From positions 1-64,000 of the forward strand of contig JADNRX010000309.1 in NCBI GenBank assembly GCA_015501595.1: a stretch of 64,000 nt of DNA, written 5' to 3'. Shown piece after piece: positions 12,717 through 24,997 of this stretch; position 1 is the first letter of the stretch, and the number at the start of each line of letters is the position of its first letter. The notes under the pieces were generated by a model. That model did no database searches, was not told the origin of the DNA, and saw only the letters and a list, made by a program, of their open reading frames with translations. This stretch comes from Hymenopellis radicata. Its lineage: Eukaryota; Basidiomycota; Agaricomycetes; Agaricales; Physalacriaceae. Both the position numbers and the translations under genes were made by a program.

Positions 12717-15700
12717 TTAAGAAATATAGCATTTATGCCAGTCTTCACCAATATGACAGTCCTTGAATGAGAGTGTGGAATATCCCTTCTGTGATATGAT
12801 CATAGCAGTCTCTGGTGTGAGGAGTGAAGAGTGCCGCTCAGGAGCAAGCCACATAAGCCGTGAATCATTGTGCGACCAAATCCACCCATCAGACTCGACA
12901 TGCCATGATGGAGGATCATCTATATTTTGCCATACACGAACTGACATGTCATCTGAACCAGAGACAATATGTGTTCCGTCAGGTGAAAATGCTAGAGATC
13001 TGACCTGACCGGTATGGCCACAAAGTACTCTCACTGGATCCGTTCTTGCATTCCAGACTTGAACAGAGTTATCAGTTAGTAGCCCAACCACAATTTGATG
13101 TTCAACCCTTGGAGAAAAGGCAACCAATGGGCCAGGCCACCCAACGGCCTTCTGGCCAAAGTCAATCTCCTTTAAATGTTCGCCTGTCTTTGCATCCCAT
13201 ATGATGACAAATCCATCCACAGACCCAGAGACAATTTGCTCACCACTAATGGAAACTGCAACAGATGTGACTCTTCCTATGTGACCTGTGAGCACTTTTA
13301 TGTTCTCTCCATTCTTTATATCCCAAATCTGAATAGATCTATCCACAGAACCAGAAACAAGTTGAAAACTGTGAGGGAAGAAAGCAATAGATGTGATAGA
13401 CTCTGTATGACCCTTGAGAGTTCCAAGTTGCTCTCCTGTTCTGGAATTCCAGATAATTAAGAATCCAGTATGTAAGCCAGTTATAATGCAAGTACTGTCA
13501 GGAGAAAATAACAGACATGTCACTTCCTCACTGATGTACTGCTCAGTCAACAGCTTTTCAGATGCTATGTCCCAAATGAGAACAGCAATAGGCTGAGGAC
13601 CACCATATTTCACAGCTGCAGAGCATGCTAGTGTACCATCACTAGAGAATGCTAGATGTGGAGAATCAAGATGATGTGCAGTGTAATTCAACTCTTTGAG
13701 CTGTCGACCTGTGATGGCATCCCATACCTGAATAGTTTTATCTAGAGATGATGAGATGACCTGTTTGCCATCTGAAGAGAATGCTACCCACTGAACTCCA
13801 TCCATGTGGCCTTCAAGCTTTTCTGGTTGTTTACTCGCTATTGTAGTATTCCAAACACGAATAGAACAGTCATTTGCAGCAGATACAATTCGAGTATCAT
13901 CATGAGAGAACATGACAGACCAAATATTATTTGTATGACTAGTGAGCTTCTTCAACAACTCCTCCTTTGCGACATCCCAAACTTGAATTGAGTTATCTGT
14001 CGATCCTGAAACAATATTCTGCCCAGTATGAGAAAATGCAACAGAGGTGACAGCTGAGGTGTGCATATTGAACTGCTTTAATTCTTTACCCGTAGATGCA
14101 TCCCAGATCCGTATCGAGTTGTCAGCAGAACCAGACACAATATGCAGACCACATGGGGAGCATGCAACAGACTTGACCCACTCAGTATGGCCAGTCAATT
14201 TTCTTACTTGCTGTCCCGTTTGCACATCCCAGATTCGCACTGACATGTCATGCGAGCCAGAGACAACCTGTGTGTCATCATGTGAAAATGTTACAGATTG
14301 AACCCAACCAGTATGGCCATTCAACTGCTTAAGCTGGTTACCAATATTTGAGTCTCGAGCCCATATGCGCACAGACTTGTCTACAGAACCGGAGACAATG
14401 TATTGAGTATTATGAGAAAAAGCTACAGCATTGACATCCTGAGTATGTCCCAATAGTTCTCTTAACAGCTCTCCAGTTAATACATCCCAAATATAGATAA
14501 ACATATCCATGGAAGCAGCAATAAGGTATGCACCATCATCAGAAAAAGACAAAGATGTAATCCATTTTGTATGGCCCATCAGCTCCTGCAGTAGGTCACC
14601 TGTAGTAGAATCCCAGATCTGAATATTTAGATCTGTGAAGAGGACAGTTGAGGTGGAGATGGCAATCGAGGCAGAAGCAAGCTTCAAGTCATCAGATGAA
14701 AAGACAACAGTTTTTGCAGAGGTTGGAATAGTAAGAAGTGGTGCAACATCAATAAATGCAGGTAAGAACAAAGGCAGCCGAATAAAGCGAGGTTTCCATA
14801 TTTTGGAAATTGGTGCTGAGGGACTCCAAGTGCTGAGACAAGAGATATAGAGATGGGGAGTTGATTGGGATGCATAACTTCCTGTAAATAACATGATGAA
14901 GCTGATAGCATCATCAACTAATGCAGATATATTACTTTCAGCTTCTGATTTAGAATAAACATTAGACAATGTCAATGAACTATTAAAGAGAAGTGTACCT
15001 TTGAGTTTCAGCCACCTACGAGCACATTGAAGAAGAGGAAAACAAAGTGATTTAGATGCAATGAGATTCATTACTTCCAACCAAAATAGGAAACCATTTG
15101 TCAAGAAGGCTTTAGATCATTATGCAGGGACAACCTATCAGTATGTCCTGCTGCAAGTAAATGCTTACCCCAATGGCGACCTGCATATTGGAGAACTGAG
15201 CTGATATTCGTCTGAACAAGATCATGAAGATTATTAACTTCACAATCTAGCATAAAAGAGGATGGAAGACAGCAAATGTTGAAGCGCAGCTCAGATCCCA
15301 TAATTCGAAAGCAGTGGTGAGCGAGTCGAGCATCGAAGACCGGCTTATCACAAAACACTTGAAGTTCTCGTGATTTCTCTTTTGTGAATGATAGCGGAGC
15401 TGGGAACCGCGATCTCTGAGCATCGAGTATGAATTCAGGGAATGAAGCATGATAGCATGATACAAGACTTGATGATACATGAGAACAGAGTGAAGTGAAT
15501 CAATACATGTCTTTGTAGTGGCTTCGTTCAAGCCGAGCAGTTGAGCAATCACGGGATGGAAATGAGCTCCTGGGCGCATACAACAGCATGGAGAATATCG
15601 AGACGTCGATGAAGAAATTCTTCATCTTCCTCATCGAATGCTGCAGACAAGACCTGCTCGTAAAGCTGGTCAAGAAGCAGAGTACTGCCACTGGAACCCC

Positions 15701-17438
15701 CAGGCTTCAGTAGCTTCTGCAGCTTTGCCTGCGCTCATCTTGGGATAGCTACGTGGGGAGGTGATATGAACCTGATAGCAGTAGCGCGGAGATGAATAGA
15801 CCACCTGTCCGCTGTGAGAGTTGTGTGAACTCATCCGTGTCGCGCAGTTCCGGAAGCTTCTCAGCAAGAAATTTGGCAATATTCGTCTTGCACGTCGACC
15901 AATGGTACCTCGTGCAGACGACAAATCATGTCGGCCGGAAGTTGGAACGAATGGCAGAGGTCTACGATTTCGGGCTGTGCCCGACTTGTAACCAGAAACT
16001 TGATACCGCTCAGGCTCTTGTCCCCCACGACGCGAAGCAGGTTCTTCAAAAACTCTACGCCATCATCGCTTTCGTCGAGAGCGTCGATGACGACCACTGG
16101 CACCGGTAAACCATCCCGTCCGGGAAGCGATGCAGACCATGGCCCCGCAAGGAGCTTGTCGATCTGCTCACGGATCCGAGCTTCGCCGAGGACGGAGTCT
16201 CCTTGTAGTACGGACACAAGCTTAGTCGCGTATGAACGGAATAGTTCTGCGAGGTTTCGGCAGATTGTTGGCACAATGAGCCGAGAGTCCTTGCTATCGA
16301 GCTGGCGGGAGCAGAAGAAAGACACGACGAGCTTGTTTTCGGTCCACATGCGCTCGGAGATGGTATAAGCAATGGTCGTTTTGCCTGTTCCGGCGAGACC
16401 AGTGAGCCAGAAAACAGGCGGAGAGTCGGCGTCGTCGGCTCGAGCCCAAGCCATGATCTTGTCGAGGATTTCGACGCGAGTGCCCGCTGTACATGGTCCG
16501 CGGGAAAGGGTATCAGTCTTGATGGCGGCACGGAACGACGCGTCGCGCGAACGGCGTAAATCACGAATGACGACCTCCTAGAACGCGATCAGTATGAAAC
16601 TACCGCATCTGAACAGAAACGAACATTGAGAATATCTTGCACATTCCGCTCAATCTCTAGACCGACTTCAAGCTGCAATCGGAATCAGCAGACTGACGCT
16701 TCGAGGTAAACGCCCTACACACCTGGAATGCATTCAAAACGTCGTTTATTTGCTGATAGGCGCCAACGAGCTTCTCCGCGTCGACAGAATTCTCAGCTAA
16801 TCTCACAACAAATCCACGAGCTTGAAGGTTCTCAATGTTCTTGACGATATTCTTCAAATCACTGCAGATCGTCAGTACTCGACGATACCGAAATGGCTTC
16901 TGCATACCTCTCTAGTTTCAGCATTCTCTTCCGTGACGCGTTCGTAGCGCCTAGCCGTTCCAATCTCACTGTCACCAACGAGGCCAGGTGATCGATGGTC
17001 TTGATGAGTCGCTCCATTTCCTCATGGTTGGCCAAAGTTCTCTGTATAAAGAGTAAGACACGAATTGAGGCTGGGCGAACAGGAAACTTGCTTGGTATAC
17101 TTCAATACAGGCCAGGAGCCCGCCGATGACAGATTTTAATGGGCCAAACACATCCGCAGCCTCGTTCACGACCTTCAAGGCCTCGTGTAATCCATTTAGG
17201 CCGACGTGCATTGCTGACACTAGAAGACGTCTAGAAATCGTCATATATCGCGAAGATGAGACTAACCTGCTGCCGTGGCCTTGGACGGAATGTCGCTAGT
17301 CGCGGACTTGGTATTATTCCCCGATAAGCTGGTACTACCACCGTCAACGTCGCTGACGCTGGCGGTAGCATTTTCGTGTTTTCCCTCCTTCCGAGAGCCC
17401 AGAAAAGGGAATCGTTTTGTCAAGCGATGTCGTAGCAT
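12717..17438 (-). pseudogene. NACHT-WD40 NLR-like gene, copy 2 (multiple frameshifts)
   Basis: Same architecture as copies 1 and 3. The start is MLRHRLTKRFPFLG at 17438. The N-terminal helical domain lies on short exons between about 17215 and 16660, with a canonical GT donor for the first intron. NACHT has Walker A GLAGTGKTT at 16374-16400 and Walker B VVVIDALDE. The WD40 part is one open frame of 795 codons (15104-12717) with 14 blades, that is two seven-bladed propellers. Between them the sequence has lost bases relative to copy 1 near 15113, near 15560 and at several points in 15725-15800, and gained one near 15883. The NACHT and WD40 halves are therefore no longer in one frame. The WD40 ORF alone begins at an internal ATG and could be a stand-alone propeller if transcribed, which the sequence does not show. 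Confidence 0.9.
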
Positions 17439-17967
17439 GAGAGGAAGAGGCTAAGACCAGTGCCATCTTGATTCTATCAAAGGTAAACAACGGAAGAATT
17501 CGGAGACAACGGAATCGACTGATGAATACGACAACTGAGCAGCAAGACATGTACGCTGTGCACAGTGTTGGTCAACGGGCGGCAAGGGTCATCCGATGAT
17601 ACTCCAAGAAATTCGTAGATTGGAGATATCCTCAATTTATGTAGTACAGGACGTGTCTGTTACTCGTCCTCTTGGGCTACATACTTAACATCGTTTGAGA
17701 GTGTCACGTTTTAATCCTACAAAGGTGTGTTCAAATTTCAAGATGAAATATAAAGCTAGTGACGAGATAGGGACCCACCGTACCTTGAAAGTTGAACTCC
17801 ATTGTAAGGAAAAGTTGTAATGATTGCCATGGCTGAGCACTGCCAAAGTGACAGTTTTTCTAATGAACGGAGACTTTCGCGCCCCATGTCGATGGTTCGG
17901 AATCAAAAATCAACGCCACAAGAAGCCGTAAACACGACAGATGGGAGAACACAGGTCGAACAGTCCA
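17439..17967. promoter_or_regulatory. Upstream region of NLR copy 2
   Basis: About 530 bases between the NLR copy 2 start and the duplicated FGGY 5' block. It holds no supported gene and presumably contains the promoter of copy 2 (reading left). No TATA or other motif stands out. Confidence 0.35.
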
Positions 17968-18612
17968 ACAGGTCACTTGAGAAACGGCCCAGAATGCAGA
18001 TGATGGACGTTAGAACGATGTGGCGGAGCACATGGTTGATCGGCCAATGCCGGTGTATTGCCTGCCCTTTTTCCTCTCTCTCCCACGACATCGACGGCGA
18101 CGGAAGCATTTTTTGGAGCTCGTACAGCGACGAGGAGAGGAATAGGAGCGTCCACAGATACGATCGAGCGCGTAGGTGGACTTGCTTTTCGCGGGAGATT
18201 GACTCTAATTTTCAGTGCTAGATCGGATTAGTATTAGACGACCACCACGACGAGTATAGTACCGACGACGGCGCCGACGACCTCCAGGACCTCGTACACA
18301 TCCCGTAGTTAATCGACAACGACGTGCATCAGGGCAACACGCGATGACGAGCAATACGGACACGTTCCTTGGACTTGAACTTGCTCCCGATCAGCTGAGA
18401 GCCGTCCTGCTCGATTCCTCTCAGGAATTGGTGGGAACATGGGTCGTTGAATTCGATGAACTCGAGTACGGTACCCGTGGGGGAATGTACACTGGAACAG
18501 GTGAGATTGTATTTTACTCGATGCGTGCACGTTCTTGACCAATTCCACAGGCGGTGAATCTGAACCATACACTGCGCCGGTCGAAATGTGGGTACGCGCG
18601 CTGGACTTGTTA
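17968..18612 (+). repeat. Direct duplicate of the FGGY gene 5' region (right, functional copy)
   Basis: Counterpart of 11407-11985. It contains the FGGY promoter, the first exon (ATG at 18344) and the beginning of exon 2. Here the frame is intact, so this is the parental or repaired copy. The last shared bases are around CGCGCGCTGGAC, after which only this copy continues into the kinase gene. Confidence 0.85.
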
Positions 18613-20541
18613 TTTTCCAGAATGGCAGGATCCCCAACGTCTTCTACCGCGGGCGGAACGTACAGTCTCAACTCTCCGACTACTTCTACATCCCCATCTT
18701 CCTCCCCACTCTCCACCATTCGGGCTATTTCTGGGTGTGCACTTCCTTCTCTGGTATTCTGGAAATCCACTCCACTTCCGGCTCTGTCTGCCCTGGATCC
18801 CTCCCTCCCACTGGCCACTTGGTTTAATGCTACCGCGTTTTCTCTGCCTAATACCAGTGTCCGTGGAGAACGGGTCAAAGATGTCATGGCCCGTGTAGGT
18901 GGAGGCGCACGAGAGGTGTGGGTACGTACTGGACGCGTACAGGCTGCGAGCAAATTCCTGGAGAGTCTCGTAAGTGGACGATGGGCCGGAATGGGCGAGG
19001 CAGAAGCGTGGGCGAGTGGAATGTATTCGCCGGCTAAAGGCCGCTGGGACGAGGACGTCTTGGATGTAGTCGGCGGTAGTCGCGAAGAAGGTCGGCGCGT
19101 GCGCGGTTGGCTTGGTGAGGTACAGCACCCATCAGCGACGCTCACCATCAGTCGGTACCTGGTCGAGAGGTACGGATTCCGGTCGGACACTGTAGTCGCT
19201 CCATTCACACTCGACGTGCTTGGGACTTACGCGGGATTGTGTCCCGCACGCGACGACGCGGTGCTCTGTTTTGGGCCGACAGATACGCTCATCGCACAAA
19301 TCTCACCTGCATGGGTTGAGGCGAACCTGCCCGCCCTGTCTACTGGCGAGCTCGACATGACTGTCGTTCCTCATCCGTTCCAGCACCCGACCGAAGAAAA
19401 GCGCTACCTCGCGCTGATGCAGAATCCCAACGCTGACGTTGCCCGTGCATTGGTCAGGGATATGTACACCAAGAGCTGGAGTGCCTTCGACCGTCTCGTG
19501 GCCATCGTCCCTCCAGGTGGTTCAATTGGGCTTGATGACAAACTCTTTGCCTTTTCTTCGCCCTCCCTGACACTCACGCGTTTCGAGACCGGTGTCGTCG
19601 TGCCCGAATTCCGCGACCTACGCGCGAACCCGCGGTGTCTTGTCGAAAGCCAACTCATCAGCATGCGCGTGCGGTGGGGTCGCGCCGTCGGGAAGGGCTG
19701 CTTCGGTTCAACCCCGGCACCCCCGCCAAAAGCACCCATTGGCGCGTTGACGCTCCCTCCCCCACTCCCATTCGACACCATCACATCCCACCTTCCTTCG
19801 CGGCTCCTCTGCACCGGGGCCGCCGCCAACTTTCCCTCCATCGCCAACGTGCTCTGCGACGTGTTTGGGCGCCGCGTCTATGTCGGAATGAGCCAGATCG
19901 ACTCGGCGCAGATATCGCCCCACCGCAACGCACCCGCGAGAGGATTCCCCGGGAGAGCTGCGCTCGGATGTGCTCTGGTCGCGCGCTGGGCCTATGGACA
20001 CGGGGAGACGGACGCGCAGGGTCCCGGACCGAGCAGAGGCCCGTTCGAGGCTGCGGTGCACGCGATACACGCTGCACGGTGGGAGCGCAGCGGCGGGACG
20101 TGGGCGCGCACGAACGTGTCTGTGTCGACGCCCACGCCGTCGTTGACTCCAACGCACACCTCTCATTCGCTGGGCTACAGCAACTCTGGGTTCACGCCCG
20201 GCACGCCAGGTGCTGGGTGGAACTCTTCATCGCCGTTCTTTGGCGGGGGGTCTGGGCAGGCGACGCCGACGCTTGCTGCGCCGTCACCGTCGCTTGGGCT
20301 TTCACCGTCGTTGTTTAATTCGCCGCAGCAAACCCAGGCTGCTGCTGGAGAAGGCCAGAGCACGTTAGTGCCAATTAGCGCTCTGCCGATTATATACCCC
20401 AGCGAGAAGGAAGAGGGTGATCTGGATCTGGCGCAGGCGGGATTGGCACGCGTGGCGGACGCGGACCAGGACGCGTTCCTTGGGTACGCAAGTGTCGTAG
20501 GCGAGTGGGTGAGGCTAGAAGGCGTCGTCAGGAGAGGTTAA
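18344..20541 (+). CDS. Divergent FGGY-family carbohydrate kinase (xylulokinase-like)
   Basis: Exon 1 codes for MTSNTDTFLGLELAPDQLRAVLLD, the N-terminal sugar-kinase strand, and is joined by a short intron (about 18502-18550) to a long second exon. Family features are EMWVRALDLLF, a LVFWKSTP segment, TYAGL...VLCFGPTDTLIA in the hinge, and CTGAAANFPSIANVLCDVFG in the C-terminal FGGY domain. A Ser/Thr/Pro/Gly-rich insertion follows before the C terminus (stop at 20539-20541). Xylulokinases phosphorylate D-xylulose with ATP to feed the pentose phosphate pathway in the cytosol. Several residues usually conserved look altered: the Gln-His pair before VWW reads Leu-Pro (about 18738-18750), the DxSGMN motif reads WASGMY, and the first Asp reads Glu. 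Another sugar specificity or loss of catalysis is possible. Its 5' end is duplicated at 11407-11985. Confidence 0.75.
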
Positions 20542-20921
20542 GTTTGATTTATGCTTTCACGTTCTTGTATGTCGCTTTTCATTGCTTTCATCTTCTACCA
20601 AAAGAGTCGTGGACGCCATCTATACCATCCATCTACTTACAAAATCATCGGGTCTGCGTTTAAACATACAACAACTTTGCGTAAAAGATAGCTTAGAGCG
20701 TCCGTACCTACCTAACATACCGTAACAATACGAATATTTATTCGCTACCACGTATGCGTGGCGCAGTGATGACGAACCATGGTTGGGCGCGATTCTGAGT
20801 ATATGTTAGCTGCACCTACGTGAGCTGGCGAACGGCTAGGGTAAGCGTTAGATAAGGAAAGCAGAGAAATAGAATAATGAGATCTCATACCAATGGTAGT
20901 TACAAGCAAGAAATTGGTGCC
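20542..20921. other. Spacer downstream of the FGGY gene
   Basis: AT-rich 3' untranslated and intergenic sequence. No gene, repeat or RNA signature seen. Confidence 0.4.
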
Positions 20922-21650
20922 TTATTGGACGAGATTGCCTGCGCGTCGAATAACTTCTTCTCTCAACGCGCTCATCAGCTTGGAGAGACTGCCTCTGTCA
21001 CTCTTCTCTGCTATTAGTTTTGACCCCACCACAGTTCGTTGGTAAATCATGACACAATTAGGTTGTGTGGCGAGCTGGTGGCGAGAGGCCGGTTGACTCG
21101 GGCTCAAGTCAGAATCGGAGATAGTAGAAGAAGAACATTCGGACCTACCAGATCTACGCCCACCGTTGTGCATGCTACCAGGGTGGTACGAATGACTTTG
21201 GGGGACATTTGATTGCAGTTCGAGTCAAGAACTTCAAGCATGAGGCGCGAGGTGGTTGGAGGGCCGTTGTCGTTGGGTTGGAAACAGATTGAAATTCGCC
21301 GGAATGAAGACCGGATGATGGTCTGGTCACTGCCATTTGCCAGAGAGTTTGTGAAGACAAATAGACAGCGAATGCGTTTGTCTTGGCTCGCTGTGCTTGA
21401 GACGTCGAATAATTCACGTTACAACTTTTCTGTCCTCCCATTCAAACGCCGAACCAGGCACAAGAGTCGGCGAATTCTGCCACCGATCACGTGGCATCGC
21501 GACTTTTGTCTTGGGCAATTTGAAATTTGAACCACCTTGTAGTTTTGCTCCCTTGTCCGCTCCACCATCATCGACGACGACGACGGGCTCATCGTCGCGA
21601 CACCCCGCCACTGTAAATAATTCCAGCGCGCTGTACTGCTCGTTGTCCAA
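20922..21650 (-). CDS. Possible small gene, unknown
   Basis: Read right to left, a start at 21650 (MDNEQYSALELFTV) opens a frame with an acidic segment VVVVDDGG. After short intron-like gaps, frames continue through LSSQTLWQM near 21330 and a Ser-rich stretch ending near 20922. Splice sites are only partly convincing and no domain is recognised. It could equally be non-coding. The only support is the length and composition of the open frames. Confidence 0.25.
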
Positions 21651-21910
21651 ACTTGGTACGCCGCTCTACTTTGTTGTCACTGCTCGCCTAACAGCAGGGT
21701 ACAGTAACCGACGCTGGTCCCCATTTCGGCTTTTCACTCTCGCCAGACCGGCCCACTACGTTTACGGTCAAACGCCTTTACGCTTAACCCTTAAATCTAA
21801 TCCTTGAGTGGCTGTAGCCCGCCTCTTGGTCAGTGCTGTCTTTTTACGTGTAATCAGGCCTCGCGCTGATGCGGGGCATTCTCTCACAGAATATACAATA
21901 ATCAAACATA

Positions 21911-22936
21911 ATGGCGAGCTTGGAGCCAGAGTACAACGTCGACGTCGATGTCCACGAAGTCGAGGCAGATATTGTCGACGAATACGAGCGCCCAGTGAGC
22001 CGTCTGGGCTTTTTCGGCAACTCGAGCGAGGAATTCCCCCAATTACTGCACCCGGAGCCACAGCTTGCCCCCGTCCGAGCTCGCCGCTGCTCTTCCATGA
22101 CCTGGACACGTTCGCTCTTCAAGAAACTCACTCCACAACATAAATCTACGCCACCATACTCTGAAGAAACCGACATAGCCATTTCCCTATCCCCATCCTC
22201 TTCCACAGAAGACTTGATCCTTGAAGACGCGCTCTCCTTCTCTTCCGATGACTCTGACACAGACTCCGACTCGGATGAAGAATTCGACCAGCTGCTCGAG
22301 GTCGAACTGTTCCATGTCGAGCATGAACCCCCGCCGCGCACAAAGTTCACCTGTCTTCCTTCTCCTCTCCACGAAGCAGCGCGTCCAGCGTCCCTCACTG
22401 TTCCAGTACGGCACGACTACGAGCAACACGGGTACTCGCGTCATGCCCTTCATCATGTAAAGTGGTTCTGGTCGTTACGGGAGGACGAATGCGCATATGG
22501 CGGCGTGAAGCATAAATCACCCGTCATTAAAGACGACGCACCTGCTCTCCCGCCCCTCAGTGTGCATCCGCGCCGTGGTGACTTGGCTTCGCTACGAGAT
22601 CCGTACTGTGCGCACATGGACCGATATTTCGTCGGTATGCCAATGTGGACCATGAGCAAGGCGTTGTGGATGTTCGACATGCATATTGCTGGAGAGGGCA
22701 GACGGCGGCTGCTGGCTGATGAAGACTCGGATAACGAGAGTTGCGACAGCGATGAGACGCTGGTGGATAGTGACGCGGATGGGGAGACGGGAGGTCCTGG
22801 TTCGCCGGTGAAGAGGTTGAGGAAGACGTTCTTGGAGGCGCCGGTCCCGGACTGTGCGCAGACGCTTCCGTGGGAGACGAGCTGGTACAAACGCACCGAG
22901 CTGCTGCTTCAGTTGACGCGCCAGCCCCAAAATTAA
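21911..22936 (+). CDS. Acidic, Ser/Asp-rich hypothetical protein (341 aa)
   Basis: A single open frame from MASLEPEYNVDV to a stop at 22934-22936. The N-terminal third is acidic. Residues about 103-125 form a Ser/Asp/Glu run (SSDDSDTDSDSDEE), and a second acidic cluster lies near residues 270-290. Between them is a more ordered segment with HHVKWFWSLREDE, DPYCAHMDRYFVG and MWTMSKALWMFDMH, rich in Trp, Met and aromatic residues, and the C terminus has LPWETSWYKRTELLLQL. I recognise no catalytic motif, membrane segment or signal peptide. The pattern of ordered aromatic boxes among acidic linkers suggests a nuclear or scaffold protein, but that is inference. The upstream 80 bases hold no competing start. 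Confidence 0.7.
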   Translation: MASLEPEYNVDVDVHEVEADIVDEYERPVSRLGFFGNSSEEFPQLLHPEPQLAPVRARRCSSMTWTRSLFKKLTPQHKSTPPYSEETDIAISLSPSSSTEDLILEDALSFSSDDSDTDSDSDEEFDQLLEVELFHVEHEPPPRTKFTCLPSPLHEAARPASLTVPVRHDYEQHGYSRHALHHVKWFWSLREDECAYGGVKHKSPVIKDDAPALPPLSVHPRRGDLASLRDPYCAHMDRYFVGMPMWTMSKALWMFDMHIAGEGRRRLLADEDSDNESCDSDETLVDSDADGETGGPGSPVKRLRKTFLEAPVPDCAQTLPWETSWYKRTELLLQLTRQPQN

Positions 22937-23523
22937 ACGATGATTCTACGACTGTAATGTTTCTCTTTATTGCATAGCATGCACTGTATCCACTGGCATT
23001 ATTTTATACTTCGATTTGTTACACCACTCTGTACGCTGCATCATTCATAGGTATTTTGTAGTTGACGACACATAATAAATGCATACCTCTGAGCATATTT
23101 GGATTTCTGCAAAGAGAGTACATATAGTAACATGAACACTGTCGACGATAATAATGAAGCAGTGAACACAGAGATCATCAAATCAATTCCAAGAGGCTTG
23201 GGTATGTACAAGGACCGTGACAGTAAATACCTCAAGCTTCCACCTTGGATAGATGGAAATATAAGTGGTCAACACCTGCCACCGTGTTCCCCGACTTTGA
23301 TATTCATGACACTCACGTCTACCGCAAACATGCCACGAAAACGCCCACAAAGGACAGCGACTTTCGGATGGGCCACAACATCGAAGCTTCATCCGTCCAC
23401 TGCGAGAGTTGGAGTTGTAGGAACTCGAGAAAGAAAGCTTTTCCAGACCGCCTCTGGAATAAGAGGTCGCGGCACGTCCATCGATGACACAGGGAACAGC
23501 CATCGTCTGAGGTAGCGGGTGCA
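22937..23523. other. Spacer with a small membrane-type ORF
   Basis: Contains a minus-strand frame of 64 codons (23235-23041) with one hydrophobic stretch of about 22 residues. It has no supporting splice sites or relatives in the window. Nothing else is supportable. Confidence 0.3.
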
Positions 23524-24743
23524 TTAGTGGGCCCAGGCGGCCTTCCCACCAGCGCACGAAAACGATATCTCGTCAGAACGCGCCTCGGTCACAGAAAAGA
23601 AACATATTCCCAAGAAAGAAATAGTAATAGTGTTCAATTTTTCCTCAAGTCGCCGCCCAATTTGTAAGGCCTGGTGACTTTGATCTAGCTGCCATCTCTT
23701 TATCAGGAGACGGAGAGGTGGATGTACGGGCAGACGAACATTCTCAAGCAAAAGGCCGCGCGCTATTGTTTTATCAGCGTTGTTGAGTAGCTGCTCATCG
23801 GAAGCCGCGTGAGTCAGACGCTTGAACGGTGGTTGAATGTCCATAGTCTCTGCAACATGTCGAAAGTTGTTAAGAGGTCTAGTTTTGAACTCAGTTGTGC
23901 CCGCGTTGACCCCACCAAAAAACGCACCCCTCGAGACGACGAAAATTCCCAACAGACTGAACATCATCGACGAAGAGATTCAACTCTTCTCGAGCCTCGC
24001 TGTTCTGATGACATTTCCAAAAAGCGTCGTGAGCATGTAAGTACATCACACGGGGAGAATCTTCCGCCTACATCAAACGCAGCTGCTGCGACAGCGACAG
24101 CCTTTGGGATGATCGATAAAGGCGAAACGACAGGAATACTGTTCAAGATGGTTTCAACAGCCCAAGACATGATGCGAACATATTTTGTCCAACGCGGTGC
24201 AGGCGTCGGCGTAGGCATGCGAGCCATGGCGGGATGCACGATAACGTCGCGGGGGATATAAGACTCTTTGCGAACGGAGCCCACATCGCAGAGCTGTTGC
24301 CTTATGGTTTGCACCCGCGTTTCGTCATGCTTGAATGGATGCCAGAAACGAATACTGACAGCTTTGTGTCGTTGATGATAGTGCATTAGGCTGTGTAGAT
24401 CAAGGTTTAGTGGCCATCGAAGTTGAAGGAGATTGAACAGACGTACTCTTTAACAATGTCTTCAATCATGGCGAGGCGGATGTTAACATGATCGTCGGGA
24501 GCAGCGTCGCCGGTCTCGGATGATACTTGAAGAAGTACATCCGTTGTCTGCTGTGTAATCTCTGTACACGAAGAGCATCGAGAGATCTGGAGCCTGATCA
24601 CTTGTTGCAACGAATTCTACGGGTGAAGAACTCACCGCGTTCGATCGACATAACGTCTGCAGAGGGTCGTCACACAGCTGATGGCGAGTGGGCATAAGCG
24701 CTGTGAAGATACAGCTAATCGCATCTACTAGAAGACGAGTCAC
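23524..24743 (-). CDS. Possible multi-exon gene, unknown helical protein
   Basis: Reading right to left, several open pieces join at good fungal splice sites. A first piece starts at 24743 (MTRLLVDAIS) and ends before a GTGAGT donor near 24638. A second piece (TTDVLLQVSSETGD...MIEDIVK) ends at a GTACGT donor near 24447. A third continues in frame through RFWHPFKHDE, SYIPRDVIVHP and SIPVVSPLSIIPKAVAVAAAAFD. A further join gives NSEAREELNLFVDDVQSVG. The splice phases for these joins agree, which supports real coding sequence. The last piece, down to 23524, does not join cleanly. No domain is recognised; the hydrophobic helix followed by an acidic helix is compatible with a small helical bundle. 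The exact start and end are uncertain. Confidence 0.45.
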
Positions 24744-24764
24744 AGGTTACCGTTTATCACTGCC

Positions 24765-24997
24765 TCGCATCGGCATGAGATAAAGAAGATATGTAGCCAG
24801 GTTCGGGAGCGCGACTTGGCTGTATTAGTAGTAGCACTGAATTGGTGCGAGTGATTCATTGTAACACGATTGGTTTGGGCATACAACGCAAGGCCTATAC
24901 CAGTGGATTGTGTCAGTACAACTATGTGGTTATGATGTGCAGTAAGTGAAGCGTAGTAATCACATAACAAGTAAGGTGACTCGCGAAGAGACACGGA
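24765..24997 (+). repeat. Direct repeat left of NLR copy 3
   Basis: Matches 33330-33575 in the same orientation, with shared blocks such as GATATGTAGCCAG, GTAACACGATTGGTT, ATTGTGTCAGTACAACTA and CACATAACAAGTAAGGTGAC. Small indels separate the blocks. It carries no coding potential. Confidence 0.85.

Noticed and set aside
12717..15104. The WD40 part of NLR copy 2 as an independent 795-residue gene
   Set aside because: Its start is an internal Met within a conserved helical segment of the paralogs, and the missing upstream base explains the break. A stand-alone gene needs transcript evidence.
18309..19208. A 299-codon open frame antisense to the FGGY gene
   Set aside because: Same reasoning: the plus strand codes for recognisable kinase segments, and the minus frame is rich in Thr/Arg/Pro/Ser with no motif.
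19635..20318. A 227-codon alternative plus-strand frame inside the FGGY gene
   Set aside because: It overlaps the C-terminal FGGY domain in another frame, is Arg/His/Ala-rich and has no domain.
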